From Brevundimonas sp. UBA4553 (GTDB lineage Bacteria > Pseudomonadota > Alphaproteobacteria > Caulobacterales > Caulobacteraceae): DNA of 64,000 bases. The notes under the pieces are model-generated. The model ran no database searches and was not told the origin of the DNA. It saw only the letters and a program-made list of their open reading frames with translations. The stretch is from assembly GCF_002387245.1 (NCBI RefSeq), contig NZ_DGLD01000002.1, positions 388,260 to 452,259 on the forward strand. Reading direction: 5' to 3'. How positions within the stretch are numbered: the stretch's first letter is position 1; each line of letters starts with the position of its first letter. This document shows positions 9,559-18,062 of this stretch, piece after piece. Both the position numbers and the translations under genes were made by a program.

Positions 9559-12143
9559 GCGCGGCGTCCCCTCAGGCGCGGATCGGCGAACAGATAGGCC
9601 AGGTCGATCAGGAAGCTGACCAGGACCACGGCGAAGACCAGCACCACCACCACGCTTTGCACCACGATCAGGTCGCGCTGGGTGATGGCCTGGAAGACCA
9701 GACGGCCGAGGCCGGGCAGGGAAAAGACGTTCTCGATGATGATGCCGCCTGCCAAGAGGAAGGGAAACTGAAGGCCAAGGATGGTCAGGACTGGGATCCA
9801 GGCGTTCCTAAGGGCGTGTCGCCACAGGGCCTGATTGACGCTCAGGCCCTTGGCGCGGGCGGTGCGGACATAGTCCTCGCTCATGGTGTCGAGCAGGGCG
9901 GTGCGCAGAACGCGGGCGAGGATGGCGGCCTGCGGCGCGGCCAGAGCCACGGCGGGCAGGATCAAAGCCTTGAAGGCGGGCCAGAAGCCGGCGCTCCAGC
10001 CGGGGAAACCGCCGGCCGAGAACCAGCCCAGGTTCACTGAAAACAGCAGGATCAGCAGCATGGCGATCCAGAAGTTCGGCAGGGCGACGCCGACCTGGGT
10101 GACGCCGATCAGGCCGGTGTCGATAGCGGTTCCCCTGCGGCTGGCGGCGGTGACGCCGATGGGCAGGGCGACGGCCAGAGACAGGATGGTGGCCATCAGG
10201 GCGAGCGGCGCGGAGACGGCCAGGCGCTCCGCGATCAGGCCGCCGACCGGCACCTGATAGGTGTAGCTGGTCCCGAACTTTCCGGTCAGCAGGTCGCCCA
10301 GCCAGGCGAGGTAACGTTCGAGACCTGTGCCCCCCAGACCCATCTGCTGACGCAGGGCGGCGATGGACTCCGGGCTGGCGTTCAGCCCCATCATGTAGGC
10401 GGCCGGATCGCCAGGCACGACCTGCAGCAGCAGAAAGATGACGACGGTGGCCGCCAGCAGGGTCAGGGCGTGTCCGCCCAGCTTCTTCAGCAACCAGGCC
10501 GCGCTGAAGCGCCAGGCGACGAAGGCCAGCAGGGCGACGCCCGCGATCAGGCTGATCCAGCCCCAAGGCAGGCCGCCGCCCGCGCGTTCGGTGGCAGCGG
10601 CGGACGCAGCCCCCGCGCCGGTCCAGTAGGCCCCGGTGACGTCGTTGGCGGCGATGGGGCCGTTGATCCACAAGCCGTTCAGGTCGGCCTTCCACACGCC
10701 GATGCGCGAGGACTGGAACAGGAAGCCGTTGACCGCGTCGTCGGCGATACGGCGTTGCAGATCGCCCAGCAGGCGGTTGCGCGCCGGCTCGTCCGGGGCG
10801 GCGTTGACCTGGGCCAACAGGGCGTCGAAGGCGGGGCTGTCGTAGCCGAAATAGTAGTCCTTGCGGCCATAGATGTCGTAATCCATCGGTTCGACGTGCT
10901 CGACGATGGTCAGGTCGAACTGGCGGCGCTTGAACACCTGATCCAGCCACTGGGCCCATTCCAGATTCTCGATCTTCGCGCGTATGCCCGCCTGGGCCAG
11001 TTGCGAGATCAACACCTCGCCGCTGCGCCGGGCGTAGGGGCGGGGCGGCAGGCGCAGGGTGACGTCGATGCCGTTTGGATAGCCCGCCTCGGCCAGCAGG
11101 GCGCGCGCCTTGGCCGGGTCGTGCGGATAGAGGCCGGTCAGTTCGACATAGCCCGGCGCCTGACGTGAATAGTGACTGCCGATGGGCTGACCGAAGCCGA
11201 ACATGGCGCCCTGGATCAGGGCGTCGCGGTCGATGGCGTAGGACAGGGCGCGGCGCACACGCACGTCGTTGAACGGCGCCCTGGTGTTGTTGATGCCAAG
11301 GATGACCTTGCCCTCGGACGCGCCGACGACGACGCGGAACCGCGGGTCGCGCTGAAACTGGGCCACGTTTTCGGGCGCGGGGTAGTTGGGAAAGGCGTCC
11401 ACGTCGCCGGCGCTGACGGCGGCGAAGGCGGCGGTCGGGTCGCTGATGAAGCGGAAGACGACGGTGTTCAGGCGGGGGGGCGTCCCCCAGTAGCCGTCGC
11501 GGCGGATCAGGGTCAGCTGGCTGCCGCGCTGCCAGCCCTGCAGCTTGAACGGGCCGGTGCCGACCGGCGTGACGGCGTTGGTCGCGGCGCTGCCGGGCGA
11601 GACCATGACTGCGTCGCCCCAGGCCAGAACGTAGGGCAGGGTCGCCATCGGCCGCGACAGGTGAATGCGCAGCGTCGCCGGATCGACAACCTCGATGTTG
11701 CGGATTGGCTCGAACAGGGCCTTCTGGGCGTTGGTGGAGCTCTCGGCCGTGATGCGATCCAGAGCGAACTTCGCCACCGAGGCGTCGAAGGGCGAGCCGT
11801 CCGAGAAGGTGACGCCGCGCCGCAGATGGAAGGTCCAGGTCAGGCCGTCGGGCGCGGCCTCCCACGACTCGGCGAGGGCGGGGGCGACGGCGCCGTTCTG
11901 GGTCAGCCGGGTCAGGCCCTCAAAGACGTTGCCGTACACCACTTCGTCCACCGCTGCCGCGGCGCCCGAGGTCGGGTCGAGGTTGGGCGGTTCCAGCGGC
12001 AGGCCCAACACCAGGCGGTCGCGGACAGGGGCGGCCTCAGCGCCGTGCGTGGGCGCGAGGACGGTCAAGCCGACCAGCAGCGTCGCCGCCAGCAGCGTGC
12101 GGCCCAGCCGATTCCATGCCTGACGCCCCCAGCCTCGCTTCAC
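9555..12143 (-). CDS. peptide-binding protein fused to DppB-type permease
   Basis: This single chain of about 862 residues joins two normally separate components. After a signal-like segment (LLAATLLVGL) comes a family 5 solute-binding domain, roughly residues 40-510, with GLPLEPPNLDP, the VGTGPFKL box and RVRRALSYAIDRDALI. A membrane segment near 530-548 leads into a complete DppB-like permease with VPGDPAAYMMG, TGKFGTSY and EDYVRTARAKGLS. I place the start at GTG 12143, where GAGG lies just upstream; an in-frame GTG at 12191 lacks a ribosome site. The binding domain is thus tethered to its channel. The aminotransferase gene ends 52 bases upstream. Confidence 0.9.
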   Translation of the reverse strand: MKRGWGRQAWNRLGRTLLAATLLVGLTVLAPTHGAEAAPVRDRLVLGLPLEPPNLDPTSGAAAAVDEVVYGNVFEGLTRLTQNGAVAPALAESWEAAPDGLTWTFHLRRGVTFSDGSPFDASVAKFALDRITAESSTNAQKALFEPIRNIEVVDPATLRIHLSRPMATLPYVLAWGDAVMVSPGSAATNAVTPVGTGPFKLQGWQRGSQLTLIRRDGYWGTPPRLNTVVFRFISDPTAAFAAVSAGDVDAFPNYPAPENVAQFQRDPRFRVVVGASEGKVILGINNTRAPFNDVRVRRALSYAIDRDALIQGAMFGFGQPIGSHYSRQAPGYVELTGLYPHDPAKARALLAEAGYPNGIDVTLRLPPRPYARRSGEVLISQLAQAGIRAKIENLEWAQWLDQVFKRRQFDLTIVEHVEPMDYDIYGRKDYYFGYDSPAFDALLAQVNAAPDEPARNRLLGDLQRRIADDAVNGFLFQSSRIGVWKADLNGLWINGPIAANDVTGAYWTGAGAASAAATERAGGGLPWGWISLIAGVALLAFVAWRFSAAWLLKKLGGHALTLLAATVVIFLLLQVVPGDPAAYMMGLNASPESIAALRQQMGLGGTGLERYLAWLGDLLTGKFGTSYTYQVPVGGLIAERLAVSAPLALMATILSLAVALPIGVTAASRRGTAIDTGLIGVTQVGVALPNFWIAMLLILLFSVNLGWFSAGGFPGWSAGFWPAFKALILPAVALAAPQAAILARVLRTALLDTMSEDYVRTARAKGLSVNQALWRHALRNAWIPVLTILGLQFPFLLAGGIIIENVFSLPGLGRLVFQAITQRDLIVVQSVVVVLVFAVVLVSFLIDLAYLFADPRLRGRRA

Positions 12144-12195
12144 GCAGCCTCGCTTCCCGGTTGATGATGCAGCATCGCCCAAATCGCGCACGGCG

Positions 12196-13515
12196 TCAGG
12201 GCGTGTTTCGCAGAATGTCGGCCAGCCGTCCGACCAGTTCGTCGATCTGTTCGCGGCTGATGATCAGGGGCGGCGACAGGGCGATGACGTCGCCGGTGAC
12301 CCGGATCAGCAGGCCTTCGTCAAAGGCGCGGTGGAAGACCTCTGTGGCGCGGGCGCCGGGCGCGTCGGGACGCGGGGCCAACTCGACGGCGGCGACCATG
12401 CCCAGGTTGCGGATGTCGATGACGTGGGGCAGGCCCTTCAGGCCGTGGACCGCCTCTTCCCAATAGGGCGCCATGTCCGTGGCGCGCTGGAACAGGCCTT
12501 CGCCTTCATAGACGTCGAGCGTCGCCAGACCGGCGGCGGCGGCCAGGGGATGGCCGGAATAGGTGTAGCCGTGGAAGAACTCGATGCCGGGGGCTGCGGC
12601 GCCATTGACCACGGCCTCGTATATCTCCCCGCGCACCCCGACCGCGCCCATGGGCACCGCGCCGTTGGTCAGGCCTTTGGCGCAGACGAGCAGGTCGGGA
12701 ATGACGTCCAGGGTTTCGCACGCCGTCGCGCCGCCGACGCGGCCGAAGCCGGTGATGACCTCGTCGAAGATCAGCAGGATGCCGTGCTGACGGGTGATGT
12801 CGCGCAGCCGCTTCAGATAGCCGACCGGCGGCACGATCACGCCCGCCGACCCCGACAGGGGCTCGACGATGACGGCGGCGATGGTCTCGGCGCCGTGCTC
12901 GGCGATCAGGGTTTCCAGCTCTTCCGCCAGATGGCCGCCCCAGGTCGGCTGGCCGCGCGAGAAGGCGGCTTCGTCCAGGTTCAGCGTGTGCGACAGGTGA
13001 TCGACGCCGGGCAGGGTGGGGAAGCCGCGTCGATTGTTCTCAAGGCCACCTACCGAAATGCCGCCAAAGCCGACGCCGTGATAGCCCTTCTGGCGGCCGA
13101 TCAGGCGGGTGCGTTCAGGCTGGCCCTTGGCTTGCTGATAGGCCAGGGCGATCTTCAATGCGGTGTCGACGCCCTCAGACCCCGAGCCGGCGAAGAAGAC
13201 ATGGTCGATGTCGGCGGGAAACAGCATCGCCAGACGCGCGGCCAGTTCGAAGACCAGCGGGTGGCCGAGCTGAAAGGTCGGAGCGTAGTCGAGGATTTCG
13301 GCCTGGCGCTGGATCGCTTCGACGATCGGTTTGCGCCCGTGGCCAGCGTTGACGCACCACAGGCCCGCCGTGCCGTCGAGGATAGGGCGACCGTCGGGCG
13401 TGAAATAGTGCATGTCGCGGGCCGAGGCCAACAGGCGCGGCTGGGCCTTGAAACTGCGGTTAGCGGTGAACGGCATCCAGAAGGGATCGAGGTCGTTGGC
13501 GGCCCGTGTGGTCAT
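12196..13515 (-). CDS. omega-amino acid (beta-alanine):pyruvate aminotransferase, class III
   Basis: This PLP enzyme of 439 residues moves the amino group of beta-alanine or another omega-amine to pyruvate. The N-terminus (FWMPFTANRSFKAQPRLL), DGTAGLWCVNAGHGR, FFAGSGSEGVDTALK and LSGSAGVIVPPVGYLKRLR closely follow the Pseudomonas beta-alanine:pyruvate transaminase. IFDEVITGFGR holds the PLP-binding Asp, and Lys280 in LLVCAKGLTNG is the Schiff-base lysine. It heads the transcript that continues into the ABC importer and the NylC-like hydrolase, which links it to an imported beta- or omega-amino acyl amide. Confidence 0.9.
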   Translation of the reverse strand: MTTRAANDLDPFWMPFTANRSFKAQPRLLASARDMHYFTPDGRPILDGTAGLWCVNAGHGRKPIVEAIQRQAEILDYAPTFQLGHPLVFELAARLAMLFPADIDHVFFAGSGSEGVDTALKIALAYQQAKGQPERTRLIGRQKGYHGVGFGGISVGGLENNRRGFPTLPGVDHLSHTLNLDEAAFSRGQPTWGGHLAEELETLIAEHGAETIAAVIVEPLSGSAGVIVPPVGYLKRLRDITRQHGILLIFDEVITGFGRVGGATACETLDVIPDLLVCAKGLTNGAVPMGAVGVRGEIYEAVVNGAAAPGIEFFHGYTYSGHPLAAAAGLATLDVYEGEGLFQRATDMAPYWEEAVHGLKGLPHVIDIRNLGMVAAVELAPRPDAPGARATEVFHRAFDEGLLIRVTGDVIALSPPLIISREQIDELVGRLADILRNTP

Positions 13516-13663
13516 GCGTGCACCCTTTCACTGCGTCCAGTAGCGGTTGAATGGCGAAGACTGGAAAGACTGTTATTTGCGCGGCTCAAGTCATTGAAAT
13601 CATGATGCGCGCGCGGGCGTCGATCAGGATCATGAGCGTCCGGATCGCCAGCTTCGCCGGATC

Positions 13664-13693
13664 GACGCAGAGGGGGTTCCCGCCCTCTGCGTC
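13664..13693 (-). terminator. hairpin just downstream of the second receptor gene
   Basis: GACGCAGAGGG and CCCTCTGCGTC form a perfect 11-base-pair stem around an 8-base loop, nine bases past the receptor stop. No T-run follows on the reverse strand, so it may stabilise the 3' end or slow polymerase rather than act as a classical terminator. Confidence 0.5.
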
Positions 13694-13701
13694 GTCGGCG
13701 C

Positions 13702-15897
13702 TCAATACTGGAGGTTGAGCCGCACGCCGATGGTGCGCGGTCGGCCCGGCTGGGCGATGTCGGCGCTGGTGAAGAAGTTGCGTGTCAGGTCGTATTCCTG
13801 ATCGAACAGGTTGCGCGCCCAGAAGGCGACCGACCAGTTGGCGTCCTCAGGCCCGACCGTCACGCTGGCGTTGGCCAGCCAGTAGGCCTCGACGTCGTAC
13901 TTGGCGCCCAGCCATGACGGGTAGTCGTCGCGATAGGAGTAGTTGGTCTCGGCGGTGACGGCGAAGCCGCTGACGGTCCAGTCGTAGGAGATGGCGCCGT
14001 TGTAACTCCATGCGGGGAAGAGGATCGGGTCGCCCGCCTTGTCCTCGAACACGGCCATGTTGGCGGCGCGCGAGGCGGGCACGTCGAGGGCTTCGTATTC
14101 GTCATACTCGCCCTTCTTGTAGCTGAGCGCCTGGCTGATGCGCAGGCCCGGCGCCGGCTTCAGCACCGCCTCGAGTTCGGCGCCCCAGATGTGGGAGGAC
14201 GGAGCGTTGGCGAAGCGGCCGACGGGACCATTGGCGCCCCATACCGCCGACAGGACCTGCTGATCCGTGTAGTCGTAGTAGTAGGCCGCGCCGTTGATCT
14301 GGATGGCGCGCGACGGATCCGCCTTGAAGCCGACCTCGTAGGCCCAGAGGATTTCCGGGTTGAAGGGCTCGATGCCGCTGCGGTCGCCGGTGTTGTAGGT
14401 GGTGAAGCCGCCCGACTTCGCCCCGCGGCTGGCCGAACCATAGATCAGCACGTTGTCGGAAGGCTTGAACTCCAGCGCCGCCTTGCCGGTCAGGGGCGTC
14501 ATCTTGGTGTCGACGCTGGTCGGCGGCAGGGCGGTCGCGCCGCCGAAGGCGGAGCCGAAGCCCTGCAGCTCGCGGGTTTCTTCTTCGTAGCGCAGCCCGA
14601 AGATGGCCTTCAGCTGATCGGTGAAGGCGTATTCCGCCTGGCCGAACAGGCTCCAGGACTCGACCTGCTGATCATAGGTGACCTGAGCGTAGGTGCCGTA
14701 GATGTCGGTGAAATCCGAGAAGTAGCGTTCGTTCAGGTCCTGCTTCGAATAGTAGAATCCGGCGACCCATGTGAGGGCGCTGTCGTTATCCGAGGACAGC
14801 CGCAGTTCCTGGGACACCACGTCCACGTCGCTGCCGAAGAAGGTGTCGGCCTCGATCGAGGCGCTGGAGTCCCAGTCGCCATATTCGCTGCGTGTCAGCG
14901 TTTCGAAGCTGCTGATGCTGGTCAGGTTCATGCCCTTGAGCGCCAGGTTGGCGTTCAGCGACGTGCCCCAGGACGAGTTGTCGCGACCGGGCTTGGCGTC
15001 CACATCGCGTCCGATCGAGGCGGCGAAGCGAGGCGACAGGCCCCAGCCGGTCTTGGAGTGATCCTTGTCGGCGGGAATGGTGGGGCCGGTCCCGCCGCGC
15101 GTCGCCAGATTGCTGAAGAGATACAGGGCCTGGTTCTCGGACTTGTCGATCCCGCCGTGAACGTCGAGCAGGAAGGAGAGGGTCTCGCTCGGGTCCCAGG
15201 CCAGCAGCGCGCGGGCGCCTGTCCGGTCCGCGTCGCCGATGGTCTCGCCAGTGTCACGATTGCGCTGCCAAGCGCCGCCCTGCTCGGTCGAGATCGCCAA
15301 TCGGCCGCGCAAGGTCGAGGCCAGCGGTCCGGAGACATAGCCCTCGGCGCGGAACTGCTCCTCGCTGCCCCATTCGGAAATCAGTCCGGCGGACAGGTCT
15401 TCGGTCGGGCGACGGGTGACGAAGCTGATGGCGCCGCCGGTGGTGTTGCGGCCGTAGAGCGTGCCCTGGGGACCGCGCAGAACCTCGACGCGATCGACGT
15501 CGAAGATCAGCCCCTGAGTCATGACCGGGACCGGATAGGCCACTTCGTTCACATAGACGCCGACGGTCGGCGAGTTGTTCGAGGCGTAGTCCTGGAAGCC
15601 CACGCCGCGCAGACGGAACTGCGCCGCGCCGCCGCCGAAGGCCGGCTCGACCTCCAGGTTGGGCGTGGCGTTCTGCAACTGGTTGACGTTGGTGATGCCC
15701 TGCTGGACCAGGCTCTCGCCGCTCAGGACGCTGAGGGCGATGCCGACGTCCTGGGCCGCCTGTTCGCGTCGCTGGGCGGTGACGATGACTTCGTCGATTG
15801 TCGTGGCGCGCTCAGGCGGAGCCTGCTGGGCCATGGCGGTGGTGGAACACAGGGCCGCAAGCGCCCCGGCGGATACGCTGACCAGAAGACGATTCAT
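13702..15897 (-). CDS. TonB-dependent receptor
   Basis: This is a complete outer-membrane receptor of 731 residues. ATG 15897 is preceded by GGAGGGATGAGGCG, which settles the start over an ATG 90 bases upstream. It has a signal peptide ending TTAMAQQ, the TonB-box region TIDEVIVTAQRREQ, and a plug with VEVLRGPQGTLYGRNTTGGAI. The last barrel strand ends in RTIGVRLNLQY with the usual terminal aromatic residue. The FNPEILWAYEVGFKAD pattern and overall shape resemble receptors of the large FecA/CirA-like group that are abundant in sphingomonads and Caulobacterales. Ligand unknown; neighbours suggest an amide or vitamin-derived compound. Confidence 0.95.
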   Translation of the reverse strand: MNRLLVSVSAGALAALCSTTAMAQQAPPERATTIDEVIVTAQRREQAAQDVGIALSVLSGESLVQQGITNVNQLQNATPNLEVEPAFGGGAAQFRLRGVGFQDYASNNSPTVGVYVNEVAYPVPVMTQGLIFDVDRVEVLRGPQGTLYGRNTTGGAISFVTRRPTEDLSAGLISEWGSEEQFRAEGYVSGPLASTLRGRLAISTEQGGAWQRNRDTGETIGDADRTGARALLAWDPSETLSFLLDVHGGIDKSENQALYLFSNLATRGGTGPTIPADKDHSKTGWGLSPRFAASIGRDVDAKPGRDNSSWGTSLNANLALKGMNLTSISSFETLTRSEYGDWDSSASIEADTFFGSDVDVVSQELRLSSDNDSALTWVAGFYYSKQDLNERYFSDFTDIYGTYAQVTYDQQVESWSLFGQAEYAFTDQLKAIFGLRYEEETRELQGFGSAFGGATALPPTSVDTKMTPLTGKAALEFKPSDNVLIYGSASRGAKSGGFTTYNTGDRSGIEPFNPEILWAYEVGFKADPSRAIQINGAAYYYDYTDQQVLSAVWGANGPVGRFANAPSSHIWGAELEAVLKPAPGLRISQALSYKKGEYDEYEALDVPASRAANMAVFEDKAGDPILFPAWSYNGAISYDWTVSGFAVTAETNYSYRDDYPSWLGAKYDVEAYWLANASVTVGPEDANWSVAFWARNLFDQEYDLTRNFFTSADIAQPGRPRTIGVRLNLQY

Positions 15898-16190
15898 CGC
15901 CTCATCCCTCCCAATGAAACCGCGCGGATCGTTCTGAGCGATCTCGTCGCGGCTGTGAGCGGGACGAAGGTCCCGCCACCCCTGCATCTATCCTCAGCCT
16001 CAGGCCATTGAGCAATGCAGCAAGCAGTGCCTTACCTTCGGCCGCCTCCCTGTGTCATTCAAATGTCACGCATGAAGTAGCTGGCGATTTAGGCTGTCCG
16101 GCAAGCCTGTTTCTTTGATTGGCCAGCCGACTGACTTCATGGGGAATTTCATTCCGCTTGCTCACTATTTCGAGCAATCGCAACGCAGCA
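15898..16190. promoter_or_regulatory. upstream region of the second receptor gene
   Basis: About 290 bases without a gene separate the receptor from the regulator gene, both on the reverse strand. Besides the receptor's ribosome site, the region carries TTGAGCAATGC at 16008-16018 and the inverted repeat TTGCTC-N8-GAGCAA at 16158-16177. The receptor promoter should lie between them; I could not assign its boxes. Confidence 0.5.
16158..16177. promoter_or_regulatory. inverted repeat, candidate operator
   Basis: TTGCTC and GAGCAA form perfect six-base arms with an eight-base AT-rich spacer, 14 bases beyond the regulator's stop codon. The half-site GAGCAA is shared with 1591 and 16010. The dyad shape fits a dimeric helix-turn-helix protein. 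Confidence 0.45.
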
Positions 16191-16769
16191 TCAGAAGGTG
16201 GGCGGGGTGCAGGCGCTGATGACCACGCAGGGGACGTCGCCGACGTTTCGGAAGCGATGGGGCAGGGGGCTGGGGAAGAGGTATCCGTCGCCCGCCTTCA
16301 GCACCCGCGACTGGCCGTCGACGGTGACCTCCAGACGCCCGGAAATGATCAGGCCGCCTTCCTCGCCTTCGTGAGACAGCATGACCCGCCCGCTGTCGGA
16401 TCCGGGCTGATAGGTCTCGTAGAGAATCTGCAGGCTGCTGTCGTGCCCTGAGCCGAGTTGGCGATAGGATACCTCGCCGCGCGAAATGTCCGTCAGCTCA
16501 TCGTGGCGATAGAAGTGCTTGGTAGGCGTTTCGAACTCGGAGCTGAAGAACTCGCCCAGGGACACGCCGGCGGCGTCGAGCAGACGTTTCAGGGATCCGA
16601 CCGACGGGCTGGTGCGGCCGCTTTCGACCAGGCTGACCGTGCTGGACGGCACGCCCGCCTTGCGCGCCAGGGCGCGCTGGGAAAGCCCCAGCCGATCCCG
16701 AAGCGCCCGCAGGCGCGGGCCGATGATGTTGTCGCCGTCGTCTGCATCGCCACGGGCCATGTCGCTCAT
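16191..16769 (-). CDS. XRE-cupin transcriptional regulator (PuuR-like architecture)
   Basis: This 192-residue regulator has an N-terminal helix-turn-helix at about residues 18-70 (LSQRALARKAGVPSSTVSLVE) and a C-terminal cupin at about 110-185 (HEGEEGGLIISGRLEV, PHRFRN). Such proteins sense a small metabolite in the cupin barrel and regulate nearby catabolic genes; PuuR of putrescine use is one example. Its ATG overlaps the stop of the M20 gene (ATGA), so it is the last gene of the five-gene operon and probably regulates it, and perhaps the receptor gene downstream, by feedback. Confidence 0.92.
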   Translation of the reverse strand: MSDMARGDADDGDNIIGPRLRALRDRLGLSQRALARKAGVPSSTVSLVESGRTSPSVGSLKRLLDAAGVSLGEFFSSEFETPTKHFYRHDELTDISRGEVSYRQLGSGHDSSLQILYETYQPGSDSGRVMLSHEGEEGGLIISGRLEVTVDGQSRVLKAGDGYLFPSPLPHRFRNVGDVPCVVISACTPPTF

Positions 16770-18052
16770 CCTCGCTTGCGGGTCAGCAGGTCATAGGCCG
16801 CGCGGGCCATGACCTTGGCCGAGTTGGTCATGTCGTCGATGCCGACCCATTCGTCCCGCTGGTGCGCCAGGTCCAGCACGCCGGGACCGTAGGCGATGCA
16901 GTCCTTCAGCTTGCCGATGCGGTCGACGTGCTTCTGGTCGTAGGTGCCGGGCGAGCAGACGAACTGGGCCTTGCGTCCCAGCACCTCCTCGATGGCGGCG
17001 GCGGTGGTGCTGGCGACGGGACCGTCGCGGTCGGCCATGCTGGGGGCCACCTCGAACAAATCGCGCATCTCGTAGCGGAAGCCGTGGCGTTGCGCCGCCA
17101 GCCCGTCGAGGATGGCCTTCACCTCGCCCTTCACATCCTCCAGCGTCTCCTCGATCAGGAAGCGGCGATCAATGATCATGCGGCTGGAATCCGCGACGCA
17201 GGGCGCGGGCAGCCCATCGAAGCCTTCGGCCTGACCGCCGTGGATCGAGTTGATGTTCAGGGTCGACTGGCGCGCGCCTTCCGGGACGACCGGCATATCG
17301 GAATGGCGAGCAGCCATGACCGGATAGAGCTTGTCCTCAAAGGCCTGCATCACCGCATTCATGTGGCGGATGGCCGAGTCTCCGAGGAAGGGCATCGAGC
17401 CATGGGCGATGCGCCCCTTGGTCTCGATCTCGGCCCACCAGACGCCGCGGTGGCCGATGCAGACCCGGTCCACGTTCAGCGGCTCGGGGATGATGACGTG
17501 ATCGACGCGCGGGGTGGAAAACCAGCCGCGTTCGGCCAGATAGGCGACGCCGCCGTAGCCGCCGGATTCCTCGTCCACCGTGCCGGAAATCTCCAGGGCG
17601 CCCGGCAGGGGCAGGCCGGAGTCGATCAGGGCCTCGACGGCTATGATGGAGGCGGCGAGGCCCCCCTTCATGTCACAGGCGCCCCGACCATAGACGCGGC
17701 CGTCCTTCACCTCGCCCCCGAAGGGATCGACGGTCCAGCCGGACCCGACCTCGACAACGTCGATATGGCTGTTGAAATGGACGCATGGGCCGGGCTCGGA
17801 TCCTGTCCAGCGGGCGATGACATTGGTGCGGGGGTAGGCGTCGCTGTCGCCCGGCGAGCCCTCGCCGCGCACATATTCAACGGTGAATCCGCGCTTCTTC
17901 AGCCGCTCGCCAATGTATTCCGCGCAGGGGCGATAGGCCTCGCCCGGCGGGTTGATAGTGGGGAAGCGGATCAGGTCCTGGGTCAAGGCGACCAGGTCGT
18001 CGGTGCGCCCGTCGATCAGGTCCATGACGGTCTGCATTGTTGGGGCGCTCAT
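16766..18052 (-). CDS. M20 family metallo-amidohydrolase (ArgE/DapE type)
   Basis: This 428-residue cytoplasmic di-zinc hydrolase cleaves an amide bond. Metal and catalytic residues are in place: His96 and Asp98 (NSHIDVV), bridging Asp127 (GACDMKGG), the Glu161-Glu162 pair (DEESGG) with the general base, Glu190, and a late His in DLAHQRDEW. A dimerisation insert lies in the middle. The family covers acetylornithine deacetylase, succinyl-diaminopimelate desuccinylase and many acyl-amino acid hydrolases, so the name alone does not fix the substrate. In this operon it is the natural candidate for a pantothenate amidohydrolase or another acyl-beta-alanine hydrolase. The ATG lies ten bases after the LeuB-like stop. 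Confidence 0.88.
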   Translation of the reverse strand: MSAPTMQTVMDLIDGRTDDLVALTQDLIRFPTINPPGEAYRPCAEYIGERLKKRGFTVEYVRGEGSPGDSDAYPRTNVIARWTGSEPGPCVHFNSHIDVVEVGSGWTVDPFGGEVKDGRVYGRGACDMKGGLAASIIAVEALIDSGLPLPGALEISGTVDEESGGYGGVAYLAERGWFSTPRVDHVIIPEPLNVDRVCIGHRGVWWAEIETKGRIAHGSMPFLGDSAIRHMNAVMQAFEDKLYPVMAARHSDMPVVPEGARQSTLNINSIHGGQAEGFDGLPAPCVADSSRMIIDRRFLIEETLEDVKGEVKAILDGLAAQRHGFRYEMRDLFEVAPSMADRDGPVASTTAAAIEEVLGRKAQFVCSPGTYDQKHVDRIGKLKDCIAYGPGVLDLAHQRDEWVGIDDMTNSAKVMARAAYDLLTRKRG

Positions 18053-18062
18053 CGATCGGACC

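Noticed and set aside
9808..11865. Alternative reverse-strand frame inside the binding-protein/permease gene
   Set aside because: Arg/Pro-rich frame-shifted translation of the real gene with no membrane segments.
12132..12158. Short tandem repeat (CAGCCTCGCTTC twice, 15-base period)
   Set aside because: Real but tiny; it lies at the start of the binding-protein gene and mainly complicates the start-codon choice.
14191..16011. Forward open frame of about 600 codons opposite the second receptor
   Set aside because: Antisense to a complete TonB receptor with signal peptide and terminal aromatic strand; no recognisable motif.
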